Below the pieces are notes generated by a model. It had not been told where the DNA came from, made no database searches, and saw nothing but the letters and a program-made list of their open reading frames with translations. Both the position numbers and the translations under genes were made by a program. Positions 52,121 through 62,365 of a stretch of 64,000 bases of DNA are shown piece by piece. Numbering within the stretch: position 1 is the stretch's first letter; the number at the start of each line of letters is the position of its first letter. This stretch comes from Phaeosaccion multiseriatum (Eukaryota; Ochrophyta, other classes): the NCBI GenBank assembly GCA_965112735.1, contig OZ218959.1:1860001-1924000 (forward strand), in the 5' to 3' direction.

Positions 52121-52258
52121 TGCTGTGCCCACAAGCTCTACAAGGGGGTTTAGAGAATACTCCACAGGCTCTCTGGGTTATTTGGTGCGGCCCTTGAATA
52201 ACCCAGAGAGCCTGTGGAGTATGCTCTAAACCCCCTTGTAGAGCTTGTGGGCACAGCA
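52121..52258. mobile_element. Fold-back MITE with TA target duplication
   Basis: 138 bp: arms 52121-52182 and 52197-52258 are perfect inverse complements except for one base, around a 14 nt loop. The arms begin TGCTGTGCCCACAAGCTC. The dinucleotide TA sits on both sides (52119-52120 and 52259-52260), the target duplication of Tc1/mariner-type elements. No coding capacity, so it would need a transposase in trans. Confidence 0.85.
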
Positions 52259-52267
52259 TAGTTCATG

Positions 52268-53098
<831 letters not shown>

Positions 53099-53310
53099 GC
53101 TTCTGCCGGACGTGGTAGTCTCTGCTGCCAACAGGCTGACGACCATGCTAGATGCCACCACCATTCCCTCGACAGATGCGGATGGGCGACGGGGCCCAGT
53201 CGAAGGGATAAAACGCGTTGACGAACCTCCCCAGGGAGGCTGGGAGAGCTGCGCAGAAAAAGGTCACAGAGCACTTGCTCTTCGCTTGAGTTGCTGTGGC
53301 GCCCATGAGC

Positions 53311-54183
53311 CATAGCTAGGCTTGTGTGGCATTGTGGCGAGAGAGTGGGTGCTGTGGCGGTGTGGGTTTGTCATAATTTGTCAGCACTGTCCCTATTCCT
53401 GAAGCTACCAGTACGCTTTGGCCCCCTAGCTGAGGGTGGTGGGTGGGGCATGTGTACATAACGACGTAAACTTTCTCCGACCCTTTTTTTCCCCCTTTTT
53501 TTTTTTTTTTTTTTAACTTAGGGCCGTTGTGCAAAAAAAGACCAAAAAAAAAAAAAAAAAAGTAGTTTTCGAGCAGAGCGAGTTTACGAGTCGATAGTAT
53601 CGAAAACGTATTTTCGGGAAACGGGGAGGACTGGCAGTCACAGAAAAAATGGATTGAGGCAAGGGCACGCCGCGCCGACCGACGCGAGGGCCCAATGGCC
53701 CGTGCGGCCACGTATGACGCTCAGCCCACCGGGGTAGAGCAAGAATTTAGCATTCACTACTGTAAAAGAGGAGGCGACGCGAGTACGGCGTCGAAAGAGT
53801 TGTAGCAAGTGCCGAAGAGCTCAGCGCGGTGAGAAGGACAGCGAAGGGGCGGAGCAGCCCAGCAGTCCACCGCGCGAAGGAGACGGCAGCGACAGCAAAA
53901 GTTTCCGGGGGACGCCGCTATACGAGAAGGGGATCCGGGACTTTCTACGAGGCGTATCTTTTCAGATCAGCCGTATTTTGTGGTCTGGAGAGGAGGCACC
54001 GCAAGTTCAGCGTTGAGAGTCGTCACAAGTATTTCAGTGCTCAGCACGGTAAGGGCAGCATGGGGCAGCCCAGCAGTCACGAGCATGCGGGCGGTGGCTC
54101 GAGTGTCGAAGGCAATTGCCACTCTAGGTGGGGTTTTCACCGCCCACACACGGACCAAGACGACGATGGGGGATAGAGAGTAC
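53311..54183. other. Sequence left of the nested LTR elements
   Basis: Poly-T (about 53495-53514) and poly-A (about 53545-53561) runs lie 30 bp apart as a potential A/T hairpin. From 53760, GC-rich sequence with repeated CAGCCCAGCAGTC motifs (about 53856 and 54067). No gene recognised. Confidence 0.45.
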
Positions 54184-54313
54184 AGCAGAAGGCAGCGCCG
54201 CATCAGCGGGCTGCGATGCGACGTGCAGTACGACAGATGATGGGAGTGGCGTAGCAGCTCCAAGTACAGCAGCAGAAGGCAGCGCCGCAACAGCGGGCTG
54301 CGATGCGACGTGC
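54184..54313. repeat. 43 bp direct repeat abutting the left LTR
   Basis: Units 54184-54226 and 54271-54313 (AGCAGAAGGCAGCGCCGCA(T/A)...GACGTGC), one mismatch. The second unit ends exactly where the 213 bp LTR begins. Confidence 0.9.
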
Positions 54314-54526
54314 TGTGGAAAGTCAGTCGTATGTCAGTGGCCCAGGCCTAGGCAACGCAGTGAGAAACGGTGCCCGTTTCTCACTATCCTCCTGTAGGTG
54401 GTCGTTTAGGACAGTGCATAGATAAGCTAATAGATACAAGGCCGGCTGTCAGGCTAGCTTTGGGGTGCTGCTACCTTATCTGTGTGTCTAGTCCGTTTCG
54501 TGGAGGTCTAAGCACGACTTTCCACA
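54314..54526 (+). repeat. 5' LTR (213 bp) of the gag-only element
   Basis: Identical to 62147-62359 as far as I can read; followed by ACCCCAAA, as is the right copy. Confidence 0.8.
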
Positions 54527-54703
54527 ACCCCAAAGCTCGAAGACAGTTTGGCACTTGGCCAATAGGCTCAGCAGAGGGAGGCTTTGAGTTCATCGTGCGC
54601 TAGACTAGCACGTGGACGTTTTTGGTTAGTGTCCAAGGCACGGACACGCCACAGCTTGCTCCGTCAGGGGCGTTTAGCTTAATTAGCTTTGCTTGGGAAC
54701 CGG

Positions 54704-54889
54704 TGTTGTGATAAGTATCGCCATTTGTGACTGAGCACTATATCGACGTACAATATCGATGTGGATATCGATATTCATGTATGGCCACGGCCATCACTTC
54801 CTTGAACGCATCTCTCAGTAGGTATTATTAATACACGAGTTGACACTACTCTAGCTTGTCCCTGTCATCGTAGAGGAGATATCGCAACA
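54704..54889 (+). repeat. 5' LTR of the copia element
   Basis: 186 bp, TGTTGTGATAAG to ATATCGCAACA. Contains a stretch of ATCGAT/GATATC short palindromes. Confidence 0.95.
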
Positions 54890-55002
54890 CGACAGCTGTC
54901 GCGACACTTCACAGCTAGCTGGTTCTACGTAGTCGGCGACGGCACACAGGCGAGTTTTGGTCGGATAACTCAAGTGAGAGAGAAGGAGTCCTTTCGTTAG
55001 CC

Positions 55003-55971
55003 ATGCCAGGCGCGGAAGAAGAAGGCGTTGAAAAGGCGGACGCAGCGGCGCCCGTCAGTGCGAGTTCCGCGATAGAAGGAGACGCACAGCAGCAGATGGC
55101 TGAAATGATGGAAAAGATGATAGCGGCAGCGTTGGCCAAACACATCACACAGCAAGGAGTGCCCACGGCAGCGGCCGCAGCACCAGTCACTATCTCCTCA
55201 GTCGGAGGAACAGTGACCCCCAGCGGGGGGGGGAGTACAGCACAGCAGCTGCTAGAACTCACGTTCAAGCCGAAGAACAATGAGTTTGACAAGAAGTTGG
55301 AATCGGAGGGAGTGATGCCTCTCTTGCGATTTATGCGAGCGGTCACGGATCACATAGGGGGGATGGGGGCAAAGGCATTCTTGGTGGATAGTGATAAGAT
55401 CCCCAACGCAGACGACGCCTCCCGGGACTCTAAGTATGCCCTGACGTTCAGTCTGTACCAACAGACGGGCCTCAAGATTTTGGAGGCCATTCCCTCGGAC
55501 ATGAGGGATGCCATAGAAGAACGCACTCGCACAGCGCGGTTCCAAGTGGACCTGGTACTATTGATGCAGGCAATCAAGGAGGCAGTGATGGGGAGCACGC
55601 AGTCACAGCGACAAGAGTTTCTCACCTCCGAGATGCACGATCTGAGGCCAGGGGTGGGGGAGACGGGACTTGCCTACCTCAACAAGTTTCTCCAACTCAA
55701 CGTGTTGATGACGGAGGAGCAGCTTCCTATGTCCTACTCCATCATCAAGGACAAGTTCCTCAGGCGTATGGGGCAGAGATGGGAGTCGTTCGGCCAAGTG
55801 CACGGTCATTCGGTAGAGACAGAGGACGAGTTTAATCGGTTCAAACAGCAAGTGCAGCGGTTTGACAGTGACCTCCAAGCGCAAGCGAGGGAGGCGGGAG
55901 AGGACCTTGAGCGGGGCCTTTTCCACATTTACCAGCAAAGGCAGAAGACACAGCAACCAGCAGGGGGGTAG
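55003..55971 (+). CDS. gag: Copia Gag (capsid part)
   Basis: 322 aa from ATG 55003, about 113 bp after the LTR. Capsid-like helical region around residues 85-300 (LTFKPKNNEFDKKLESEGV; QRWESFGQVHG). The frame stops just after a G6 run at 55963-55968; the nucleocapsid zinc knuckles continue in the next frame, so the full Gag needs a one-base shift there. Confidence 0.85.
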   Translation: MPGAEEEGVEKADAAAPVSASSAIEGDAQQQMAEMMEKMIAAALAKHITQQGVPTAAAAAPVTISSVGGTVTPSGGGSTAQQLLELTFKPKNNEFDKKLESEGVMPLLRFMRAVTDHIGGMGAKAFLVDSDKIPNADDASRDSKYALTFSLYQQTGLKILEAIPSDMRDAIEERTRTARFQVDLVLLMQAIKEAVMGSTQSQRQEFLTSEMHDLRPGVGETGLAYLNKFLQLNVLMTEEQLPMSYSIIKDKFLRRMGQRWESFGQVHGHSVETEDEFNRFKQQVQRFDSDLQAQAREAGEDLERGLFHIYQQRQKTQQPAGG

Positions 55972-58152
55972 ACAGACCACCACAGGGGCAGGAGAGAAAG
56001 ATCGGTCCAACACACGCTGTTACAGGTGTGGGAGAAAGGGGCACATGCGGACGACGTGTCCGTCCAAGGAGGAGCTGTGTTTCAACTGCCACAAGCCGGG
56101 GCACCAGCGTGCAGACTGCCCAAACAGCAGGAAGAAGAAAGATGGCGAGCATGTGGAAGGCTCCACCAGCGCCATTTTCAGCATTCCGTGGACGCTACAG
56201 GAGAGGGGGAGCGGCCATTCTCTCTACCATATGTCCAAGCTGAAGTCGGGGGCGGATGGCACACGGCAGGGGCTCGCAGACAGCGGATCGGCGCTCAATG
56301 TGTGGCCCAACTTGGATGGACTGTACGATTTCTGCGCTCATCAGAGTTTAGTGCAACTCGCAGACGGCAAGTCGCACGCGCAGATAATGGGCAAAGGGAA
56401 GGTGAACATCAGCTACGTCTCCAACGACGGCAAAAGAGGACTGAAGGGGCTGGAGGTAGTGGTGTCGCCAGACGTACCTTTCTGCATTTTTGCAGAGAAG
56501 AACCTCTCAGACCTACTGGGGGGAGCGCAAGGCCAGCGGGGAAGCCAGTCTATTTCGGCCCCTCAGCAGACGCACCAGAGACGGTGCACACGACGCAGGA
56601 CCCAGAGCTGGGGCTTGACATGCTACAATTCAAGATCGAGGAGGCCACGGAGCAGTGGAGTGATTACATGACTTACCACTGCAAGAAGGGCCACCGCAAC
56701 GATCAAGAACTACGGCGACAGGCCAAGCTGGAGGGCGTGACACTGTGCGGGAAGAGGGCGCCGTGCAAGACTTGCGCAGAGGTGAAGATGACGAAGGCAG
56801 CTCAGAGTAAGCAGTTCATCGACTACCCCAAGGCACCGCTGGCACAGGTAACGCTCGACACCATTCCTCTCGAAGGAGAGCACGTGTTGCAGGCGTGCTG
56901 CCCGCACACGGGTATGGGCTGGTGCAGGAAGGTGGGGGGAAAGACGGAGGCGCACTTCCAGAGCGTGTATGACGACCTCAACACCACAGTATTCATTCCA
57001 GGGGAGAGGACAGCGGGGTACAAGGTGCAGTGTCTGTCAGCAGACAACGGATCGGAGCTCATCAAGACGAAGGCAGCGAAGAAGATGCTCTACTCCCAGG
57101 GCATTGAGGTCAAGCTGACGGACCCCAATTGTCAAGCGCAGAACGGACTGAACGAGGCTCGACACAAGGAGCTGGCGCGAATGTCTATTCTTTTCATTGA
57201 GGAGGCGAAGCTGGAGGAGCACTCGAAGCAGCTGAGGTTCGTAGCGTACAAGTTGGCGCAGCTTCTCTACAACACCAGGTGCAGGAGGGGGCAGCAGCAG
57301 TCCCCCTACGAGCTGTATTTCAAGCGCAAGCCTGACCTACAGCACCTACACATCTTCGGAGAGCAGGCGAAGGTGCGGGTGGGCAACAAGAAGCACAAGC
57401 AGTGGCACAACGACAAGACGCACTCGGCAGTGTACGTGGGACAGAGCCCCAACCACAGATCAGCCTGTCTCCTTTTCTACATCCCTTCACAGAAGCGGTT
57501 CATCTCCAGCTCGTCCTACACATTCGTGACGAACCGCAGACACGACGGCACGGTGTTCGGGAGTCACGTGGAGAAGGGGAAGCTACCAGAGACAGCGGAG
57601 AAGGAGGATGACAGCGAGGACGAGGACCAGCCCTCGAGCAGCGGGAGCAGCAGCAGGAGCAGCAGCGGGAGCAGCAGCAGGAGCAGCAGCAGGAGCAGCA
57701 GCGGGAGCAGCAGCAGGAGCAGCAGCAGGAGCAGCAGCAGTAGCGCGAGCGGGGGAGGTGGGGGCGGGACCAAGAGTGGAACCGTCACATGGAACACGAG
57801 ATTAGAGGAGGCACAGCCAGCCCCACAGCAGCAACAGACATCACGCTGGGAACAGGTTCTCACCCGAGAGTTCGTGGAGAAGTTACAACTCGAAGGAGAA
57901 GGCCTGGAGCGACGTCAGCACGCCGAGCGGCAACAGAGGGAGCAGACGGCAAAGCAGCAACAGAGAGAGCAGCAGAAACAGCAAGTAGAACAGGCAGAGC
58001 AGCAGCAGGAAGAGCCAACGCAGCAGGCTGAGCCGCCAGAGAGAGGCAAACTCTGGACATACGAGGTGGCCAAAGATGGCGACAAGGGAGCCAAGGAGCA
58101 CGACTGGGGCCACGATCCCAGCCTGGGCCGCACGCGTAGCGGCAAGCACTGA
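55862..58152 (+). CDS. pol: Copia nucleocapsid, protease and integrase (two frames)
   Basis: Frame two (to about 56540) has two CCHC knuckles, CYRCGRKGHMRTTC and CFNCHKPGHQRADC, then an aspartic protease site LADSGSALNVW. At a second G6 run (56518-56523) the reading returns to frame one, which carries the integrase: a His-His-Cys-Cys site ending CKTC, DTIPLEG, SADNGSEL and QNGLNEARHKELA (the D-D-E triad), then Ser/Gln-rich sequence. Frame one ends with TGA at 58150-58152. These parts process the polyprotein and insert the cDNA. Confidence 0.88.
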
Positions 58153-58188
58153 CATGCTGTCTCCTCCATACTAGGCCCACTCTTTCTG

Positions 58189-59796
58189 ATGCCAGGCCTA
58201 AAGGAGAGCGAGGTACCGATACCGCGGTCTCTGGCCCAGGCTCAAGCAGGAGAGTACGCGGAGCAATGGACGGAGGCGTACTGGGCAGAGCTCAACGCGA
58301 TCGAGCAACGCCAGGTATGGGAGGAGGTTGATTATCAAGAGGGGATGAATGTGCTGCATACAGTCATGCTATTCAGAGCAAAGGTGACTGGGGGATTTGT
58401 GGATAGGCTCAAGTGTCGATTTGTCGTGATGGGGAACGAGCAGATCGAGGGGGAGGATTACTTTGATACCTTTGCACCAGTGGTGGGGAGCTCGACGATG
58501 AAGATGTTCTTTGCTATCACGTGCCAGAAGAAGTGGGTATTGGAGTTTGCAGATGTGGAGACGGCTTTCCTGCATGCACCTCTGCATGAGGGGGAGTACG
58601 TGTACATTAGAGCACCAGAGGGCATGAGAAAGTTCGGGAAGGTGCTGAGGCTGTTGAAGAGTCTGTACGGTCTTCATCAGTCTCCCAAGAGGTGGAACGA
58701 GACAGTGGTGGCATTTCTACTCGCAATGGGGTGGGTACAGTGCCCAGTGGATCCGTGTCTGTTCGCCAGGTTCGAGGAGGGGGAGCTAATAGGGCTCATC
58801 ATTCTATATGTAGACGACCTAGGAGGGTCAGGGGAGGGAAATCTCATTGACTGCACTTTCAAGGAGATTGACGAGCGTTTCAAGTTGAAGCGTTTGGGAT
58901 CGAATGTGGGGAAATTTCTGGGAGTTGAAGTTGACTACGCATTCGAGGCGGGACAGCTCAGGCTTTCGCTAGGAGGGTATCTTAGAGCGATGCTTGAGAA
59001 GTTCGACATGACGGAGGTACCTGTGTACGGCTCACCAGCAGAGCAGGGGGTACATTTGTCAGTGGGTATGGAGCCAAGCACCACAGAGGAGGAGGAATTC
59101 ATGCAGGACAAACCATACTGCTCAGCGGTAGGGTCAATCCTATGGGTTGCCAACTGGGTGAGGCTTGATGTATCCTTCGCCATCATGCAGTGTGCTCGTT
59201 TTATGAAGAGGCCGGGGCCTCGACACTGGGCAGCATTGCAGCGCATTTTCGGGTACTTTAGAGGTAGTTTAGACTTGGGAATTGAGTTTGATCGAGAGGC
59301 GGGGCTTCATCTGGAGGCATACGCAGACTCGAGCTGGGCAGATGACGTCGACAGGCGCAGGAGCTCAGGGGGATACGTCGTGACATTCGGCGGGGGAGTG
59401 ATTGCTCACAAGGCAACACTATTTAAGGTCATAGCACAGTGCTCTATGGAGAGTGAGTACATGGCCGCAGCGGAAGCAGTGAAGGAGTTGCTGTTTCACA
59501 GAGGGATTCTGGAGTTTCTGTTTCCAGGAGCCAACATGACGGAGTCGATTGTGCACGAGGACAATCAAGGGTGCATTCAGATGGCAAATGGCAACGCGGG
59601 CACCAAGCGCGTACGTCACATCGACATTCGTTATCATTTCCTGCAGTACCACGTGGACAAGGGACACGTTCGGTTTCAGTACATCAGCACAAAGGACCAG
59701 CTTGGGGACATCATGACCAAGGCATTGGCACCTCAGGTACACAGCGGTCTGGCGGGGCAGATGCTCAAGAAGGGAGACAGGAAAGGGGGGGACTAG
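58189..59796 (+). CDS. pol: Copia reverse transcriptase and RNase H
   Basis: 535 aa, same frame as the integrase but separated from it by one stop and 36 bp. RVT_2 motifs: RLKCRFVVMG, DYFDTFAPVV, FADVETAFLHAPL, SLYGLHQSPKRWN and the catalytic ILYVDDL. RNase H: AYADSSWADD, SMESEYMA and EDNQGCIQMA; the conserved copia ending HIDIRYHFLQ...TKDQLGDIMTK is complete. Copies DNA from the element's RNA. Confidence 0.93.
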   Translation: MPGLKESEVPIPRSLAQAQAGEYAEQWTEAYWAELNAIEQRQVWEEVDYQEGMNVLHTVMLFRAKVTGGFVDRLKCRFVVMGNEQIEGEDYFDTFAPVVGSSTMKMFFAITCQKKWVLEFADVETAFLHAPLHEGEYVYIRAPEGMRKFGKVLRLLKSLYGLHQSPKRWNETVVAFLLAMGWVQCPVDPCLFARFEEGELIGLIILYVDDLGGSGEGNLIDCTFKEIDERFKLKRLGSNVGKFLGVEVDYAFEAGQLRLSLGGYLRAMLEKFDMTEVPVYGSPAEQGVHLSVGMEPSTTEEEEFMQDKPYCSAVGSILWVANWVRLDVSFAIMQCARFMKRPGPRHWAALQRIFGYFRGSLDLGIEFDREAGLHLEAYADSSWADDVDRRRSSGGYVVTFGGGVIAHKATLFKVIAQCSMESEYMAAAEAVKELLFHRGILEFLFPGANMTESIVHEDNQGCIQMANGNAGTKRVRHIDIRYHFLQYHVDKGHVRFQYISTKDQLGDIMTKALAPQVHSGLAGQMLKKGDRKGGD

Positions 59797-59933
59797 TTTT
59801 AGTTCAGTAGTTTTAGTATGAGGTTTTCAGGACTTTGTCTCGGGGGGGTTTTAGGACAAGTCAGGTGTTTCCTCATTGTGTTTGTGGTAGAGTGTCAGCT
59901 ATCAAGAGAGATAGTGATTCAGTCATAGGAGGG

Positions 59934-60119
59934 TGTTGTGATAAGTATCGCCATTTGTGACTGAGCACTATATCGACGTACAATATCGATGTGGATATCG
60001 ATATTCATGTATGGCCACGGCCATCACTTCCTTGAACGCATCTCTCAGTAGGTATTATTAATACACGAGTTGACACTACTCTAGCTTGTCCCTGTCATCG
60101 TAGAGGAGATATCGCAACA
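59934..60119 (+). repeat. 3' LTR of the copia element
   Basis: 186 bp, identical to 54704-54889; followed by the target duplication ACCGG. Confidence 0.95.
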
Positions 60120-60410
60120 ACCGGTGGGAGAATTTATTTGTGGGAGAATTTATTGGTTGGCTTTGAAAGAGTGGCACAGCAGCGCTACCGTGGATCGGCA
60201 GCAAGAGGTAGCTAGGGATATTGCAAGGAGCAGCTGCAGGGGCAGCAGCAGGAGGCACGGAAGGATTGGCGAGCAGCTGCAGGGGCAGCAGCAAAGGATT
60301 GGATACAGCAGCTGCAGGGGCAGCAGCAGGAGGCACGGGTATCCGCTATACTTAATCAGAGGGGACCGCTGATTTAGAGGTTAGCGGCAGGAGATACAGC
60401 AGGCTTGGCT

Positions 60411-62045
60411 GGAGAGGCAGGGGGCGCAGCAGCAGGTGTTGGATACCGCAGCAGCTGCAGAGGCAGCAGCAGCAGCAGCAGGCACGGATATCAGGCATAA
60501 TTAGGCACGCTCGGAGGGAGCAGCTGCAGGGGCGCAGCAAGAGGGAAGATGCCGGCATAGCGCGGCGATCGGCTGGCACAGAGTAAGCGTACTGGCTGGT
60601 CCCAGGAGGAACCGATGGGGGATCACGACATGGTCAATCGGTTGATGGAGGAGCTGCATGGAATCAGGATGGACCTTGCAGCACTTCCGGTGCTACTGGG
60701 CCAGCTATTGGGTCGGGATCCAAGGCAGCAGTCGGAGGTGCAGGTAGCTGCTGCACAGGTGGGGTCGGGCAGCAAGCAGAAACGATCTAAGGTCGACTGT
60801 GGGGCAGGGCAAGTCTTTTCGTGCTTTCACTGCAAGAAGGAGCACTGTCTCTCTCGCTGCCCTACCGAACCGACCACCGGAGCCATGGTGAGGAAGATGG
60901 TGGATGCAGGGAAGCGGTACGGCTTGGGTACAGCTTCCCAGGTGGTGGTGACGCTTGTGCAGCGCACTGAGCAATACAAGCGCGTCCTTGCTCAGCTGGT
61001 GAAGGCCGTGACGACGACAGGGCAGGCAGCACAGCGCAGAGCCTCGAAGGAGTTGCAGACGCTAGAGCTGACGGTGGCGGCCGCGGCGCAGTCTCGGCTT
61101 CGGGTGGCGCAAGCGCAGGCTCAGGAGGAGCAGGTAGAGCAGGCTGGCGTCACGCTTGCAGAGGGGTCAGTGTCTGCTGCGGTCCTCGAGCGGGAGCGGC
61201 AGGAGCGCGAGTCTGTTTGGCTGGAGGAGGAACAGTTGGAGCGGGCGCGTGTGTGTGCGGCTCAGGAGCGGGTGGAGAGGCGCCGCGTCGGGGAGAAAGA
61301 GAGACGGCAGCAGGCGCAACAAGCTGCCTTGGCTGAGGAAGCTCAGCGCAAGCTGCAAGAGGTACACACGCAGGCTCAAGCGGAGAGCACGCGGGTACAG
61401 CAAGTGCGGGACTGGCAAGAGCGGGAGGACGCACTGCGGGCTGTGGCTCAGCCTGTAGTGCGGGTGAATGGTGTTCTCAGTGGTCTTGGTTCCACTACCG
61501 AAGTTGGTGCGCGGCCAAAGAGGAGGGGGCGGCGGTCGAAGAAGCGCAAGGTAAGGCCCGACGGGGTCAGGGATCCGGCAGAGCGGCAGCTTGAGGAGGA
61601 GCGCCAGTGGCAGCAGGAGATGGACGCGAGGAAGTGTGATCCGGCAAGGCAGCGCCGGTGGCAGCAGGAGATTGCAGCGGATCGTCCGGCCTGGTTGGAC
61701 CGGCCTCCTCTCTCTCTGAAGGATCGGATGCAGCAAGTGGAAGCGGCGCAGGCGCGGCTGCAGAAGCTGATGGACGAGAAGGCGGCCCAGCTGCTGGCGA
61801 CGGAGCAGGCCGCGCATGGAGTGCCTCGTACGGTTGCAACGCTGGGACAGCAGGTGACGGTGGGGACGAGCCAGCGCTAGCGCAGCCGTGCGCAGCCACG
61901 GAGGGTGAGTTTGAGGCCTTGGGCTTTCTCACCCTGCCGTGGCAGGTGTGTGGCAGGGTGACCTGTGGAGTGCCACGTCACACACTGGTGGGTGAGTTTT
62001 GCATATTTCTCATCCGGTTTTTTTGGAAGCAGCATAAAGGGGTTT
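60411..62045 (+). repeat. Left arm of a large inverted repeat
   Basis: Mirrors 62366-64000 exactly (paired positions sum to 124411). It contains the 421 aa ORF. The arm may continue left of 60411, but its partner would lie outside the window. Confidence 0.93.
60615..61880 (+). CDS. Gag-like protein of the gag-only LTR element (copy 1)
   Basis: 421 aa from ATG 60615 (MGDHDMVNRLMEELHG). A short zinc-knuckle-like motif C-x2-C-x3-H-x4-C (CFHCKKEHCLSRC, residues ~75-87) is one residue short of the standard Gag knuckle. Residues ~125-280 form a long Glu/Gln/Arg/Ala-rich coiled coil (ERERQERESVWLEEEQLER). A basic stretch (KRRGRRSKKRKVR) follows, then another helical segment. No polymerase or integrase motifs. 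Position between two LTRs suggests a structural Gag; this is inference. An identical copy lies inverted at 62531-63796. Confidence 0.6.
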   Translation: MGDHDMVNRLMEELHGIRMDLAALPVLLGQLLGRDPRQQSEVQVAAAQVGSGSKQKRSKVDCGAGQVFSCFHCKKEHCLSRCPTEPTTGAMVRKMVDAGKRYGLGTASQVVVTLVQRTEQYKRVLAQLVKAVTTTGQAAQRRASKELQTLELTVAAAAQSRLRVAQAQAQEEQVEQAGVTLAEGSVSAAVLERERQERESVWLEEEQLERARVCAAQERVERRRVGEKERRQQAQQAALAEEAQRKLQEVHTQAQAESTRVQQVRDWQEREDALRAVAQPVVRVNGVLSGLGSTTEVGARPKRRGRRSKKRKVRPDGVRDPAERQLEEERQWQQEMDARKCDPARQRRWQQEIAADRPAWLDRPPLSLKDRMQQVEAAQARLQKLMDEKAAQLLATEQAAHGVPRTVATLGQQVTVGTSQR

Positions 62046-62146
62046 GCTACAGTCGAGCTTCAGTAGGTGAAAACGCTTGAGTTGCGTGGGGACACGCAAC
62101 AGTCTTGTCAGGGGAGTGTTAGAAGTGCAGGGATGGCTGACGGGGA

Positions 62147-62359
62147 TGTGGAAAGTCAGTCGTATGTCAGTGGCCCAGGCCTAGGCAACGCAGTGAGAAA
62201 CGGTGCCCGTTTCTCACTATCCTCCTGTAGGTGGTCGTTTAGGACAGTGCATAGATAAGCTAATAGATACAAGGCCGGCTGTCAGGCTAGCTTTGGGGTG
62301 CTGCTACCTTATCTGTGTGTCTAGTCCGTTTCGTGGAGGTCTAAGCACGACTTTCCACA
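62147..62359 (+). repeat. 3' LTR (213 bp) of the gag-only element
   Basis: Identical to 54314-54526. It lies in the 320 bp unpaired centre of the large inverted repeat. Confidence 0.8.
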
Positions 62360-62365
62360 ACCCCA

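Larger units (their letters stand above)
54704..60119 (+). mobile_element. Ty1/copia-type LTR retrotransposon
   Basis: 5416 bp, with 186 bp LTRs that are identical, and a 5 bp target duplication ACCGG at 54699-54703 and 60120-60124. Gene order gag, protease, integrase, RT, RNase H is the copia order. A purine tract (AGGAGGG) precedes the 3' LTR. Identical LTRs indicate a recent insertion. It sits in the 5' internal region of the gag-only element. Frames change at two G6 runs and there is a stop before RT, so this copy is either recoded or damaged. Confidence 0.95.
54314..62359 (+). mobile_element. Gag-only LTR retrotransposon (TR-GAG-like), invaded by a copia element
   Basis: Two identical 213 bp direct repeats (54314-54526, 62147-62359) start TGTGGAAAGTC and end GACTTTCCACA, i.e. 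TG...CA with inverted tips, as LTRs do. A short purine stretch (GGGGA) precedes the right one. Without the copia insertion the element is about 2.6 kb and holds one ORF with a zinc-knuckle-like motif and coiled coil, and no polymerase, protease or integrase. Such gag-only LTR elements are known in plants as TR-GAG; they depend on partners for reverse transcription. No target duplication is visible, perhaps because the right side is rearranged into an inverted repeat. A MITE pair is the alternative reading. Confidence 0.65.

Noticed and set aside
54890-54940. Canonical tRNA primer-binding site after the copia 5' LTR
   Set aside because: No TGG-led match to a known tRNA 3' end directly after the LTR; only GACAGCTGTC palindromic sequence is there, so no PBS was annotated.
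62147-62359. 213 bp repeat as an independent MITE
   Set aside because: Possible, but same orientation, TG...CA ends, identical sequence, a purine tract before the right copy and shared ACCCCAAA after both copies fit LTRs better; no target duplication was found for either copy.
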